From NCBI GenBank assembly GCA_029259415.1, contig JAPDIW010000044.1, forward strand, positions 27,716 to 91,715: DNA of 64,000 nucleotides, read 5' to 3'. The notes beneath the pieces were generated by a model. It was not told where the DNA came from. It searched no databases and saw only the letters and a program-made list of their open reading frames with translations. Positions 33,109 through 40,953 of the stretch are shown piece after piece; position 1 is the stretch's first letter; each line of letters begins with the position of its first letter. The stretch comes from Archaeoglobi archaeon. Lineage in GTDB: Archaea; Halobacteriota; Archaeoglobi; Archaeoglobales; Archaeoglobaceae. A program made the translations under genes and the position numbers.

Positions 33109-34185
33109 TTAATAGGTATTAAGCAAAGCCTCAGCCAATTTCGCCGTCCTCCTGTCCGTTGCCGTTATGAGATCGAGTTTTTGAATTAGGAATCTGTTGA
33201 TTGTTCTCTTCCATTTTGCTTCTCCAATGGCACCTTCCCCCCTCAGGCTCATAATACCCTTGCTCCCGTTCTTTTTCGCTGCATACGCCACAATCCCTCC
33301 CTCCCAGTTCCTGCCATCAACAACATCAAATTTTTCGTCAAGCAGCAGTGAAGCTATTAATGCGTAGGTGGGTCGGGATGTAAGCTTGGTATTAATAATT
33401 CTAACATTTCTGAACTTGACATCACCCCTCGAATAGCCTCCTACTCCGCACAGTATTGTGACATGGCAAAATCTCGCCAAAGCTTTTGCCAAGCCGTAAA
33501 CTTGTACTCCTACACCAGACAAATCGTAAGGAGGGGCGAAAAGGGAAGCAAAGCAAATCTTTTCTGGAATGTATCCAAGAACTGAACCGTATAAGTTGTA
33601 TATTTTTCTCGCAACAACATCAAAAGAATACTTCTTCTTTGTTAGCAGGTGAATCCTTTTTCTATTTAATTCTCTCACTTTCTCAATACCTTCCGCTATC
33701 ATCTTTGAATTTCTCACATCCACGATTATGCCAAATCTGTCATCAATAACTTCCGGTGCTGCTCCGATAGGCGTTGCAACGACTGGTAAACCGCATGCTA
33801 ATGCTTCGAGCATCGAATTCGAGAAGCCCTCCATGCTTACCGATGGCAAGACGAAGACATCCATGGCGTTGTAGAGCTTGGGAACGTCATCGTGCTTAAT
33901 TTTACCGAGGAACTCTACCCTGTCTCCATACTTTGTAGCAATTCTTTCAAGCTCTGCCCTTTGCTCTCCATCTCCGGCAATGAAAATTTTTCCTTCTCGC
34001 AGATACTTTGCAGAGTTGATTAGATACTCTACACCCTTCTCCGGCGAGAGTCTGCCGAGGTAGATAACGTTTAAGTCTGGGTCGAGTTCGCGAAACCTGC
34101 TTTCAAACCACTCTACAGCTTCTCTTTTGTCGATAATTCTAAATTTGCCAGTATCAACACCGTTCGGAACCACACGAATCTTCAT
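33109..34185 (-). CDS. Glycosyltransferase family 4 with swapped domain order (apparent circular permutation)
   Basis: A 358-residue GT-B protein in which the C-terminal donor domain comes first. Residues 1-200 hold RVVPNGVDTGKF, NVIYLGRLSPEKGVEYL, IFIAGDGEQRAELE and the E-x7-E motif in MEGFSNSMLEALACGLPVV. Residues 205-358 hold what normally starts such enzymes: ICFASLFAPPYDLSGVGVQV, YGLAKALARF, and the end of the acceptor domain ITATDRRTAKLAEALL. The C-terminus would join the N-terminus exactly at the usual inter-domain position just before VPNGVD. The ATG overlaps the galU stop (ATGA), so it is translated with the operon. Other readings are a remnant fusion of two GT4 genes or an assembly fault. 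Confidence 0.82.
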   Translation of the reverse strand: MKIRVVPNGVDTGKFRIIDKREAVEWFESRFRELDPDLNVIYLGRLSPEKGVEYLINSAKYLREGKIFIAGDGEQRAELERIATKYGDRVEFLGKIKHDDVPKLYNAMDVFVLPSVSMEGFSNSMLEALACGLPVVATPIGAAPEVIDDRFGIIVDVRNSKMIAEGIEKVRELNRKRIHLLTKKKYSFDVVARKIYNLYGSVLGYIPEKICFASLFAPPYDLSGVGVQVYGLAKALARFCHVTILCGVGGYSRGDVKFRNVRIINTKLTSRPTYALIASLLLDEKFDVVDGRNWEGGIVAYAAKKNGSKGIMSLRGEGAIGEAKWKRTINRFLIQKLDLITATDRRTAKLAEALLNTY

Positions 34186-35042
34186 TTTATAGATCTCAAA
34201 TATTCAAGGAGCTTATCCCTAAGTTCATCTCTCATCAGAGCTAGCTCAATGTTCGCAATGATATATCCGAACTTGTCACCTATATCATATCTTCTACCCC
34301 TCAACCTGTAAGCGTGGAGAGTAGTGTCTCTCAAACTCACCCTCAAAGCGTCTGTGAGCTGGATCTCTCCACCGTATCCGGGGCCTATTTTCTTGAGATA
34401 GTCAAATATTTTGGGGGTCAGTATATATCTCCCCATCGTTGCAAGGTTTGACGGAGCTTCATCAACCCTCGGCTTCTCAACTATATCCAATACTCTATAA
34501 ACCCCCTCTCTGATCTCCTCAGGCTTTACTATACCGTATCTTGAAACATCTTCAACCTCAACCTCTTCGACAGCAATCACATTCCCGCCAAACTCTTCAT
34601 GCAATTCAATCAGCGTTTTTGTGCATGGCGGATTAGACAATATAATATCATCTCCCAGTAAAACTGCAAAGGGTTCATCATCCACGAATCTCTTAGCGTA
34701 GAGTATTGCATCTCCAAGGCCTCGCGGTGCTTTCTGCCTCACGTAAAAAATGTTCGCCATTTCAGTTATTTTCCTTATTTCCTCCAAAACATCGTACTTT
34801 CCACTTCTCTCTAAATGTTCCTCCAGCTCAGGATAGGCGTCGAAGTAGTCAACTATTGCCCTCTTCCCCCTTCCAGTTATTATTAGTATGTCCTCTATTC
34901 CCGATTCCACAGCTTCCTCAACAACATAATGCAAAGCGGGCTTATCAACGACTGGCAACATCTCCTTAGGCTGGGCTTTTGTGGCTGGAAGCAACCTCGT
35001 CCCAAGTCCGGCAGCGGGTATAACGGCTTTTCGAACCCTCAT
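34182..35042 (-). CDS. galU: UTP-glucose-1-phosphate uridylyltransferase
   Basis: This enzyme makes UDP-glucose from UTP and glucose 1-phosphate. With the ATG at 35042 it has 286 residues. The signature KAVIPAAGLGTRLLPATKAQPKEMLPVVDKP, in parts VIPAAGLGTRLLPATKA and PKEMLPVVDKPA, is diagnostic of GalU; RQKAPRGLGDAILYA, VLLGDDII and GYGGEIQLTDAL complete it. The start is set by GGTGAT nine bases upstream, directly after the stop of the UDP-glucose dehydrogenase gene. It feeds that dehydrogenase, which is transcribed just before it. The end overlaps the swapped glycosyltransferase start. Confidence 0.95.
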   Translation of the reverse strand: MRVRKAVIPAAGLGTRLLPATKAQPKEMLPVVDKPALHYVVEEAVESGIEDILIITGRGKRAIVDYFDAYPELEEHLERSGKYDVLEEIRKITEMANIFYVRQKAPRGLGDAILYAKRFVDDEPFAVLLGDDIILSNPPCTKTLIELHEEFGGNVIAVEEVEVEDVSRYGIVKPEEIREGVYRVLDIVEKPRVDEAPSNLATMGRYILTPKIFDYLKKIGPGYGGEIQLTDALRVSLRDTTLHAYRLRGRRYDIGDKFGYIIANIELALMRDELRDKLLEYLRSIK

Positions 35043-35047
35043 CTCAA

Positions 35048-36316
35048 TCACCAGCACAAACCCTCATAAACTTTTGCCTCTCTTGCTTTCAAAATCCTCC
35101 TGCCGTCTATAACTATTTTGCCTCTGTAATCAACATTCTCAAACTCCCTCCATTCTGTTACAATTAAAACAGCATCCACATTATCAACAAGCTCTTGGGC
35201 AGATGAAGCGTATTCTACATCAGAATACAAGCGTTTGAACTTCTCAATTGCAACTGGATCGTATGCAAAAACTTTTGCATTTTCCTTAAGCAATTGCTTG
35301 ACGAGAATTATGGCTCTGCTCTCTCTGATGTCATCTGTATCGGGTTTAAATGTCAAGCCGAGTAAGCCGATTCTCTTATCGCTGAGGTTGCCAAGATGCT
35401 TTTTCAGGAGATCAATCATCATGGCGGGTTGCATGTCATTTATTTCGAGAACAGTTTTCAGTAATTTGGGATTATAACCAAGTCTCTCTGCTTTTGCTAT
35501 CAACGCCTTTACGTCTTTCGGAAAACAGCTACCACCAAAACCAAGTCCTGCTCTGAAAAAGGATGGGTTAATTCTGTGATCCAGTCCAACCCCTTCGAAT
35601 ACTTTATAGGAGTCAATTCCAAGTTTCTTGCAGATGTTGCCAATTTCGTTGGCAAATGAGATTTTGGTTGCGAGAAAAGCATTACTTGCATACTTTATCA
35701 TCTCGGCTGTTTTCAGGTCGACAAACAATTTCGGACATTTGAATGGCGAATGCAGTTCATCAAGAATTTTTCTCGTTCTTTCATCCTCAGATCCAATAAC
35801 AACTCTATCTGGGTTGAAGAAGTCATCCACAGCCTCACCTTCCCTCAGAAATTCGGGTGTTACAGCCACACCGAAATCAACAAAAGCCCCCTTTTTCGAG
35901 TGTTTTTCGAGTGTAGGAATGATGACCTCCTCAGTCGTTCCCGGCACAACTGTGCTTTTAACAGCAACAACATGAAAGTCATCTTTTTTTGCCAACACTT
36001 CAGCAACGGATTTCGCAGCACCCATCACTTGACTGAGATCTATCGAACCGTCTGGATTCGATGGTGTTCCGACGCAGATAAAGGTGATGTCAGAATTCAG
36101 GATGGCATCAATATAGTTATCTGTGGCATAATATGCCTCTTTATTCTTTTTCATTAGTTCCTTCAACCCTTTTTCGAAGATTGGGGGCTCCTTTTTATTG
36201 ATAATCTCAATCTTTCCTGGATCGACATCGACAAAGATTACATTATTCCCCATTTCAGCAAAACCTATCCCAGTTACAATTCCAACGTAACCCGAGCCAA
36301 CGATAGAGATGTTCAT
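35048..36316 (-). CDS. UDP-glucose 6-dehydrogenase (UDP-glucose/GDP-mannose dehydrogenase family)
   Basis: A 422-residue NAD-dependent enzyme that oxidises a UDP-hexose to the uronic acid in two steps. The Rossmann motif is ISIVGSGYVGIVTGIGFAE; VPGTTEEVI, PEFLREGEAVDDFFNPDRVVIG, KYASNAFLATKISFANEIG, the catalytic Cys in GFGGSCFPKDVKAL (about 253-266) and GLTFKPDTDDIRESRA follow in family order. GalU directly downstream suggests UDP-glucose as substrate; a UDP-GlcNAc/ManNAc dehydrogenase is less likely. A TATA-like ATTTTTAAGCC about 25-30 bases upstream suggests a separate leaderless start inside the cluster. UDP-glucuronate may feed the epimerase and amidotransferase nearby. Confidence 0.92.
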   Translation of the reverse strand: MNISIVGSGYVGIVTGIGFAEMGNNVIFVDVDPGKIEIINKKEPPIFEKGLKELMKKNKEAYYATDNYIDAILNSDITFICVGTPSNPDGSIDLSQVMGAAKSVAEVLAKKDDFHVVAVKSTVVPGTTEEVIIPTLEKHSKKGAFVDFGVAVTPEFLREGEAVDDFFNPDRVVIGSEDERTRKILDELHSPFKCPKLFVDLKTAEMIKYASNAFLATKISFANEIGNICKKLGIDSYKVFEGVGLDHRINPSFFRAGLGFGGSCFPKDVKALIAKAERLGYNPKLLKTVLEINDMQPAMMIDLLKKHLGNLSDKRIGLLGLTFKPDTDDIRESRAIILVKQLLKENAKVFAYDPVAIEKFKRLYSDVEYASSAQELVDNVDAVLIVTEWREFENVDYRGKIVIDGRRILKAREAKVYEGLCW

Positions 36317-36355
36317 TGGTGAATTTTGTGCAACTTGGGCTTAAAAATTGTTATC

Positions 36356-37279
36356 CTAAATCTCAATCAACCTTAATTTCCCCCCAAAATACCCGGCACC
36401 CACTAAAGCTGTGAAAAGCATTATTGTGAAGAGCTTTAAACCATCTCTAAAGTCTCCCCTAAGCATCCCCTTGAGACGGGCCGGAATTCTGCTCTTCAAA
36501 AGATACTTAAGAAAGTTTCTCTCTTCTCCAACCCCATCAGCTATCCTCTCCATAACAGCCTTTGAGTATCCCTGCCAGAACGCCCTTCTCGCTAAAAATC
36601 CAAGTTTAGTTCTGTTCTCAAAAACCTTGTGATATACAATTGCGTTCGGGTTGTACATAACTCCCTTACCGTATTTCTTCCGCATCCTCTCGCAGAACTC
36701 AGTTTCCTCAGATTGTAGTACTACATTTCCTTTTATTCCAAGATGTTTGCTAAATCCACCTAAATCGAGAAAAATATTCCTTTTAAAACTTATGTTCGAT
36801 CCAAAAGTATTTCTTACTTCAGCCACAACCTCAGGAAAACCTAAATGCGTTGCACCAATCAACCAATAGAATTCTTCTGGCAACCATTTCGGCTTTTTTG
36901 TAATCCAAAGTGGAACGAGTTTTCCACCTGCAGCAATAGCACCTCTTTTATACATCTTCACCAATTCTTCTATCCATCGTTCATCCGCAATGGCATCATC
37001 GTCTATAAATGCAACAACATCCCCCTCTGCCAACTCGGCACCTCTATTCCTGCTTTCTGAAAGACCGAGGTTTTTCTCATTTAAAAATATTTTAGTACTA
37101 TTTTCCCTGAGAAATTCTCCATATTCATTTATTATCCTGTTATAGTAGTCTTCATTCCCGTCAACAATGCATATTATCTCTATATTCTCGTAGCTTTGAT
37201 TAACCAGACTTTCAACACACTCTATAAAATGATCTAGCATTCTTGGGGTATATGTGCACACAACAACACTGACTTCCAC
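36356..37279 (-). CDS. Glycosyltransferase family 2
   Basis: A GT-A enzyme of about 307 residues. VEVSVVVCTYTPRMLDHFIE opens the fold; NLGLSESRNRGAELA, the metal-binding VVAFIDDDAIADERW and LQSEETEFCERMRKKYG (acceptor/base region) are clear. A hydrophobic C-terminal segment, LFTIMLFTALVGAGYFGG, probably anchors it in the membrane. The frame opens at 37357, but I take GTG 37279 because the GT-A fold starts there and a TATA-like TTTTATTTTAATT lies about 25-30 bases upstream. It is the first gene of the long leftward run. The domain layout resembles Agl-type glycosyltransferases of archaeal N-glycosylation. Confidence 0.87.
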   Translation of the reverse strand: MEVSVVVCTYTPRMLDHFIECVESLVNQSYENIEIICIVDGNEDYYNRIINEYGEFLRENSTKIFLNEKNLGLSESRNRGAELAEGDVVAFIDDDAIADERWIEELVKMYKRGAIAAGGKLVPLWITKKPKWLPEEFYWLIGATHLGFPEVVAEVRNTFGSNISFKRNIFLDLGGFSKHLGIKGNVVLQSEETEFCERMRKKYGKGVMYNPNAIVYHKVFENRTKLGFLARRAFWQGYSKAVMERIADGVGEERNFLKYLLKSRIPARLKGMLRGDFRDGLKLFTIMLFTALVGAGYFGGKLRLIEI

Positions 37280-37388
37280 CTTTACTCGTTGGCAAATTAA
37301 AATAAAAGTATTATGCCTAATCCTAGTTTTAGCACACATCTGTGAAAAATCACTCACGCGTCAACAAATACCTCATCAGAAGCCAACT

Positions 37389-37739
37389 TCAGATCTCCAC
37401 AAATTTCTTCACAAATCTCCTATACCATCTTTCCCATTCCTCGGAGGTTATCACGTGAATCTCAAATGGATGCAAACCGAAAGTTTCTCTCACTCTTCTA
37501 TAAAGCTTCATTCTCTCTTCTTCATCTACTTTTCTAGATAAAACTACTGCGACGTCCACGTCACTCATTGGACGCTCTGATCCCTCGACCACGCTACCGA
37601 AGACGTAAACGGACAGCAAATTCTCACCGAAGATTTCTTTTGCCAAATCTTTAATCCTCCTAACGTTTTCTACATAATTTTTCCTCAACTCTCTGAACCT
37701 CTTTACCGTTTCAATCTGAAAATCTGTCAGAGTAACCAT
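37389..37739 (-). CDS. Minimal nucleotidyltransferase (MNT) of a HEPN-MNT toxin-antitoxin pair (pair 1)
   Basis: A 116-residue protein of the MNT type. The nucleotidyltransferase signature is VYVFGSVVEGSERPMSDVDV (Gly-Ser-x10-Asp-x-Asp) at about residues 45-64, and the tail FGLHPFEIHVITSEEWERWY is shared with the two other MNT copies in this window. In characterised pairs the MNT protein AMPylates and so blocks the HEPN ribonuclease. The gene overlaps the 3' end of its HEPN partner by 13 bases, so they are translated together. It appears intact. Confidence 0.85.
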   Translation of the reverse strand: MVTLTDFQIETVKRFRELRKNYVENVRRIKDLAKEIFGENLLSVYVFGSVVEGSERPMSDVDVAVVLSRKVDEEERMKLYRRVRETFGLHPFEIHVITSEEWERWYRRFVKKFVEI

Positions 37740-38092
37740 CTCTTGAACACCTCTTTGAATTCTTTAAGAACCTTCAAGGCATTTTCGGCACTTTTCATGC
37801 TGTACTCTTTCCCGAGGTACCTTGCGGTTATGTAGGCTTCTTCTAACAGGTCGATGTAATCAGCAAATCTTTCGTAAAAATCCCTCGCTTCTTCTGATAT
37901 CTTAGATAACTCTTCAAAAAGAACTTTGAGTCTATGCGTCTTGGGATAATCGTCAAGCTCCTTTGCCAGGATATATTTTATGTAAAGCTGTATTGCCTGC
38001 TCAGCGAAGAACAGTACAAATCTAGGTTTTTCTTTTAAAGCTTCTATCGCCTTCTCTTCGAAGTACTCTGCATTCTCTTTAAGAAATTCCAT
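37727..38092 (-). CDS. HEPN-domain protein (putative RNase toxin), pair 1
   Basis: A 121-residue all-helical HEPN-domain protein. Family features are RFVLFFAEQAIQLYIKYIL in the first long helices and YPKTHRLKVLFEELSKI, then YITARYLGKEYS near the C-terminus. It is followed with overlap by a minimal nucleotidyltransferase, the usual layout of these two-gene systems. The known HEPN toxins cut RNA through an Arg-x4-6-His motif; here I see only a Lys-Thr-His-Arg stretch, so catalysis is not certain. A TATA-like GTATATATTGG at 38100-38110 may be its promoter. Confidence 0.83.
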   Translation of the reverse strand: MEFLKENAEYFEEKAIEALKEKPRFVLFFAEQAIQLYIKYILAKELDDYPKTHRLKVLFEELSKISEEARDFYERFADYIDLLEEAYITARYLGKEYSMKSAENALKVLKEFKEVFKRWLL

Positions 38093-38860
38093 AGAGGTTG
38101 TATATATTGGTCAGATTTATAGGTTTCGTAGATCGCTGTGAATCTGTAAATTTTTAAATGCATTCAACAAATTCCAGTGAAGCTGAGGGGACTATTAAAG
38201 AACATCTTTACATGTTGTTCACAGTTCGAACTTGGCTATAAAGGAGTTGTTGAAAATCAGTTAACATCAAATGTTTAACTTTCTAAAAACTTCTGGCTGC
38301 TCCAATAATTTTTCACACTTCAAATATTCCAGTAATTCTATTATTTCATGATTTACTAACCTTTTTGCGTTTCGATATGTGATATGACTTAGGATAAAGT
38401 TTTCCCCTTCATAATCTCGTGACATGCAAGAAGTTCCAGTAGCGCTTGTATATTCTCCAGCATATCATCTTTGTGTCCCGTGACGAGATTGAGATTTTGA
38501 GGATTAGGTCAGAGAATTTCTTTAGGAATGCTGAGACTCCTCGAAGAAGGGGTATACGAACTTGCAGCCTTCAGCCTGCAGCAGGCGGTAGAGTTGTTTT
38601 TGAAGTATAAGCTTTTCTTGCTCCTCGGCGAGTATCCGAGGTTGTTGGTTCGGCAGGTGTAATTATCAGAGCGGCTAAGCCGGGATTTATTTCAAAGGAA
38701 TGGACTGAAAGATTTGGAAAAGCTTGCAAATGTCATGTGGTTGGGTGTTGGTGGTACGAGAAGGCAAGAAGGATTATAGAAAGTTTCTGAGAAATTAATG
38801 AGGGCTGCACTTAAGGATTAGGATACCGTAGAATTTATGGGTAAACAAAAAATGTAACAC
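38093..38860. other. Decayed stretch between toxin-antitoxin modules
   Basis: No intact gene. On the minus strand at about 38272-38465 two frames join into a coherent peptide (MLENIQALLELLACHEIMKG, then RNAKRLVNHEIIELLEYL) that I do not recognise. On the plus strand at 38482-38790 lies a HEPN remnant listed separately. The part 38093-38270 shows AT-rich sequence, including promoter-like TATATATTGG for the leftward HEPN gene. Confidence 0.4.
38482..38790 (+). pseudogene. HEPN-domain gene remnant (plus strand)
   Basis: Pieces in shifted frames read DEIEILRIRSENFFRNAE, then LRLLEEGVYELAAFSLQQ-AVELFLKYKLFLLLGEYPR, then AAKPGFISKEWTERFGKA. The middle part has the Gln-Gln-Ala-Val-Glu-Leu-Phe-Leu-Lys-Tyr helix that typifies HEPN proteins and matches the three intact copies nearby. 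Two or more frameshifts and early stops make it nonfunctional. Unlike the other copies, it lies on the plus strand. No nucleotidyltransferase partner is recognisable behind it. Confidence 0.6.
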
Positions 38861-39045
38861 ATGGATGTAACAAGCTTCAGAATGCCGAAGGATCCTACGA
38901 AGACGTTAAACTGGAGCGAAGAAACAGGAAGTTCATTGAAGTCAAGGTCAGGGAAGAAAAAAGAAAAAGCGCTGGAAGAGATAGAGGCATGCTTTCCGAT
39001 TTGCCAAAAGCCGGAAAGGGAAAGGCGAAGAACTACGTGAGGTGA
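38861..39045 (+). pseudogene. VapB-like antitoxin remnant
   Basis: It starts ATG GAT GTA with MDVTSFRMPKD, a typical opening of archaeal VapB antitoxins, then continues in a shifted frame as KLERRNRKFIEVKVREEKRK and ends DLPKAGKGKAKNYVR with TGA at 39043-39045. The stop overlaps the GTG of the following PIN-domain remnant (GTGA), the usual VapB-VapC junction. At least two frameshifts disrupt it. Confidence 0.55.
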
Positions 39046-39264
39046 CAGTAATTAATGCCTCCTCAATCGCAAAGTATCTCTTGAGGGAGGACAATTGAGA
39101 AGAAATTTGACGCGAAGAAGATCCTCAAAGCCCTGAGAAAACTCGATGATGTTGTTGTCTTTGAGCCGTTTGAGAAATACCTCGATGATGGCGTGGGAAT
39201 TAAACGAGAGAATAACTGTTTGCGATCTCTTTATATATCCCAAGCTAAAAAATTCGTTGAGTAA
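39042..39264 (+). pseudogene. VapC-like PIN-domain toxin remnant
   Basis: The GTG start at 39042 gives VTVINASSIAKYLLREDN followed by a stop; in another frame the text continues FDAKKILKALRKLDDVVVFE and ends SLYISQAKKFVE at TAA 39262-39264. The opening (Val-Ile-Asn/Asp-Ala-Ser-x-Ile-Ala-Lys-Tyr) and the C-terminal Ser/Asp-Leu-Tyr-Ile-x-Gln-Ala-Lys block are those of PIN-domain ribonucleases. About 40 residues with middle acidic residues are missing and the first Asp is Asn, so it is dead. Confidence 0.6.
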
Positions 39265-39277
39265 TTTTCAACTGCCT

Positions 39278-39535
39278 TTATAGAACTCTAACAAGCTTCG
39301 GCTTAAATATCTTCACCCACCTCTCGAACTCATCCTTACTCATGAGATGAAACTCAAACGGATGTACGAAAGGCAGCCCGGCTCTCTCTTCGATTTCTGC
39401 TATAACCTCGGCCCTCTTTCTCCCCGTTGCTACGTTTTCTCCGCGAGTCACAATCATTATATCAACATCACTTGAGGGGGTTGCCTCACCTTCAGCAACG
39501 CTACCAAAGAGATATATGTTTGCATCTCCAAGCAC
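39278..39535 (-). CDS. Minimal nucleotidyltransferase, pair 2 (5' end uncertain, possibly broken)
   Basis: The visible frame starts at GTG 39535 and gives 85 residues: NIYLFGSVAEGEATPSSDVDIM, the Gly-Ser-x10-Asp-x-Asp signature, and FVHPFEFHLMSKDEFERWVK. The same frame remains open and sensible upstream (EIVRKYREWLPKIANAAKEV) as far as a TGA near 39600, but without a start codon, whereas intact MNT copies have about 35 residues before the signature. A frameshift at the 5' end, next to that of its HEPN partner, is therefore likely. It may be a recent pseudogene. Confidence 0.65.
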   Translation of the reverse strand: MLGDANIYLFGSVAEGEATPSSDVDIMIVTRGENVATGRKRAEVIAEIEERAGLPFVHPFEFHLMSKDEFERWVKIFKPKLVRVL

Positions 39536-39628
39536 CTCTTTTGCAGCGTTAGCGATCTTGGGTAACCACTCTCTGTACTTTCTAACGATCTCAGCTCTTT
39601 CTTTTCATAGCTCTGGCAACAACTGAAA

Positions 39629-39955
39629 TCACCTCTTCAGGAATCTTGATACATAATCCGAGCCTAAGTAGCGAGCTTTTATATACGCATCTTCAAGGAA
39701 AATAAGTGATCTTCTGTCAAAATCAAACTGCTCATCGAGAAGTTTTGATAAAATCGAGAGCAACTGTCTTATCGAATGTGTTCTTGGCACATCTCCACTG
39801 AGTTCCAGAACTGCTGATTTTAGATAGAGTTGAACTGCCTGCTCTGCCATAAAACAAGCGAGGTCGTAATCTTCAGCCTTAAGCCTCTCTGCTGCGGCAT
39901 CCATGAATCCCATGGCTCTCTTTCTCAGTCTCTCCACCTCTTTTCTGTGAGACAT
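39629..39955 (-). CDS. HEPN-domain protein, pair 2 (3' end frameshifted)
   Basis: A HEPN protein, 108 residues in the open frame: YDLACFMAEQAVQLYLKSAV, VPRTHSIRQLLSILSKLL and DAYIKARYLGSDYVS match the intact copies. The frame then ends early (RFLKR), while the next frame continues KIPEEVISVVARAMKRKS to a stop near 39597, giving the length seen in the others (about 120). A single-base shift near 39645 is the simple explanation. With the 5' problem in its MNT partner, this pair seems damaged. Confidence 0.7.
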   Translation of the reverse strand: MSHRKEVERLRKRAMGFMDAAAERLKAEDYDLACFMAEQAVQLYLKSAVLELSGDVPRTHSIRQLLSILSKLLDEQFDFDRRSLIFLEDAYIKARYLGSDYVSRFLKR

Positions 39956-40117
39956 CGTCTAAAGTTCTCATACAAAATTTAAAATGTTTCCATGATTAAA
40001 ACACCCAATACTCAAGCGTAGTAGATCTCCTCAGCTCGTTGTCCGCATTCGGTCGTTCAGATGAGTATTTGCTCATCAACGACGATATTGCTGAGCTTCA
40101 CCCATCACCCCCAAACG

Positions 40118-40447
40118 TCACACAGCCCTGTACTTCTTCACCAGCTTTCTAAAAGTCTCCCACTGCTCCGGTGTGAGAACGTGGAACTCGAAAGGAGAGT
40201 CGAAGAACGGTTTTAGCAGCTTCCCAAACACCTCAAGCTTTTTATCTCTATCCCTAAACCTCTCGGACACCACGACCACATCAATGTCGGAGAGCCCGAT
40301 GGAGTAGTCACCCTCGATAACAGAGCCAACAAGATATATTTTCGCATCTGGGCACTCTTTCTTGGCAATGGCTTTTATCTCCTTCAGGTAGCTGTCCAGA
40401 TTGTCGAAGTACTTTTTTCTGTCCTCGTAAATTCTTTTCAGGTCCAT
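40118..40447 (-). CDS. Minimal nucleotidyltransferase, pair 3
   Basis: A 109-residue MNT protein with the signature IYLVGSVIEGDYSIGLSDIDV (Gly-Ser-x10-Asp-x-Asp) at about residues 38-57 and the shared tail FDSPFEFHVLTPEQWETFRK. The start MDLKRIYEDRKKYFDNLD overlaps the end of its HEPN partner by ten bases. It looks intact and, by analogy with studied pairs, would modify and silence the HEPN toxin. Its sequence differs clearly from pairs 1 and 2, so the three are old paralogs rather than fresh duplicates. Confidence 0.85.
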   Translation of the reverse strand: MDLKRIYEDRKKYFDNLDSYLKEIKAIAKKECPDAKIYLVGSVIEGDYSIGLSDIDVVVVSERFRDRDKKLEVFGKLLKPFFDSPFEFHVLTPEQWETFRKLVKKYRAV

Positions 40448-40812
40448 AACAGTTCCCTCAGCTTTCTGTAAAACTTTAAGGCGTCCTCAACCTCCCCCTT
40501 CCTGAACTCCTCCGGGAGGTACCTTGAGGCAATGTATGCAAACTCCAAATTTCTCAAAGTGCCCCAGTTCTCCTCGATTAAGCTTTCAAGTTCCTTGTTG
40601 AGTATAGTCGACAAATCTTTGAGCAACCTCCTCAAGCTGTGGGTCTTCTCAAAATAACCTGCTAAATCGAGGAACTTTGCCTTTATAACAAGCTGGGATG
40701 CCTGCTCGACGTGAAACATCGCCAGATCATAATCCTCCCTCTTCAAATCTTCCAGAGCATCTTTAATGAAACTTTCAGCCCTCCTGAGAAGGATTTCTAC
40801 ATCTTTCTTCAT
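40438..40812 (-). CDS. HEPN-domain protein (putative RNase toxin), pair 3
   Basis: A 124-residue HEPN protein: YDLAMFHVEQASQLVIKAKFL in the central helices, FEKTHSLRRLLKDLSTIL and EFAYIASRYLPEEFRKGEVE at the C-terminus. It is the upstream gene of an intact HEPN-MNT pair, overlapping its partner. The start ATG at 40812 has no clear ribosome binding site, so a leaderless transcript is likely. The gap between the second pair and this one (39956-40117) shows no gene. Function is taken from the family. Confidence 0.84.
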   Translation of the reverse strand: MKKDVEILLRRAESFIKDALEDLKREDYDLAMFHVEQASQLVIKAKFLDLAGYFEKTHSLRRLLKDLSTILNKELESLIEENWGTLRNLEFAYIASRYLPEEFRKGEVEDALKFYRKLRELLWT

Positions 40813-40953
40813 TACACAAACAACGCTACGATGGATAAAAACGTTACTCCATTGTTGTTTAACCTTCCTTCATCCAAGAGAGGTGTTTCAAAATTCAAGG
40901 GAATTGCCCCAAGCGAACTAAAAAATTTTTAAAATCCAACTCCAACAGCAGCC

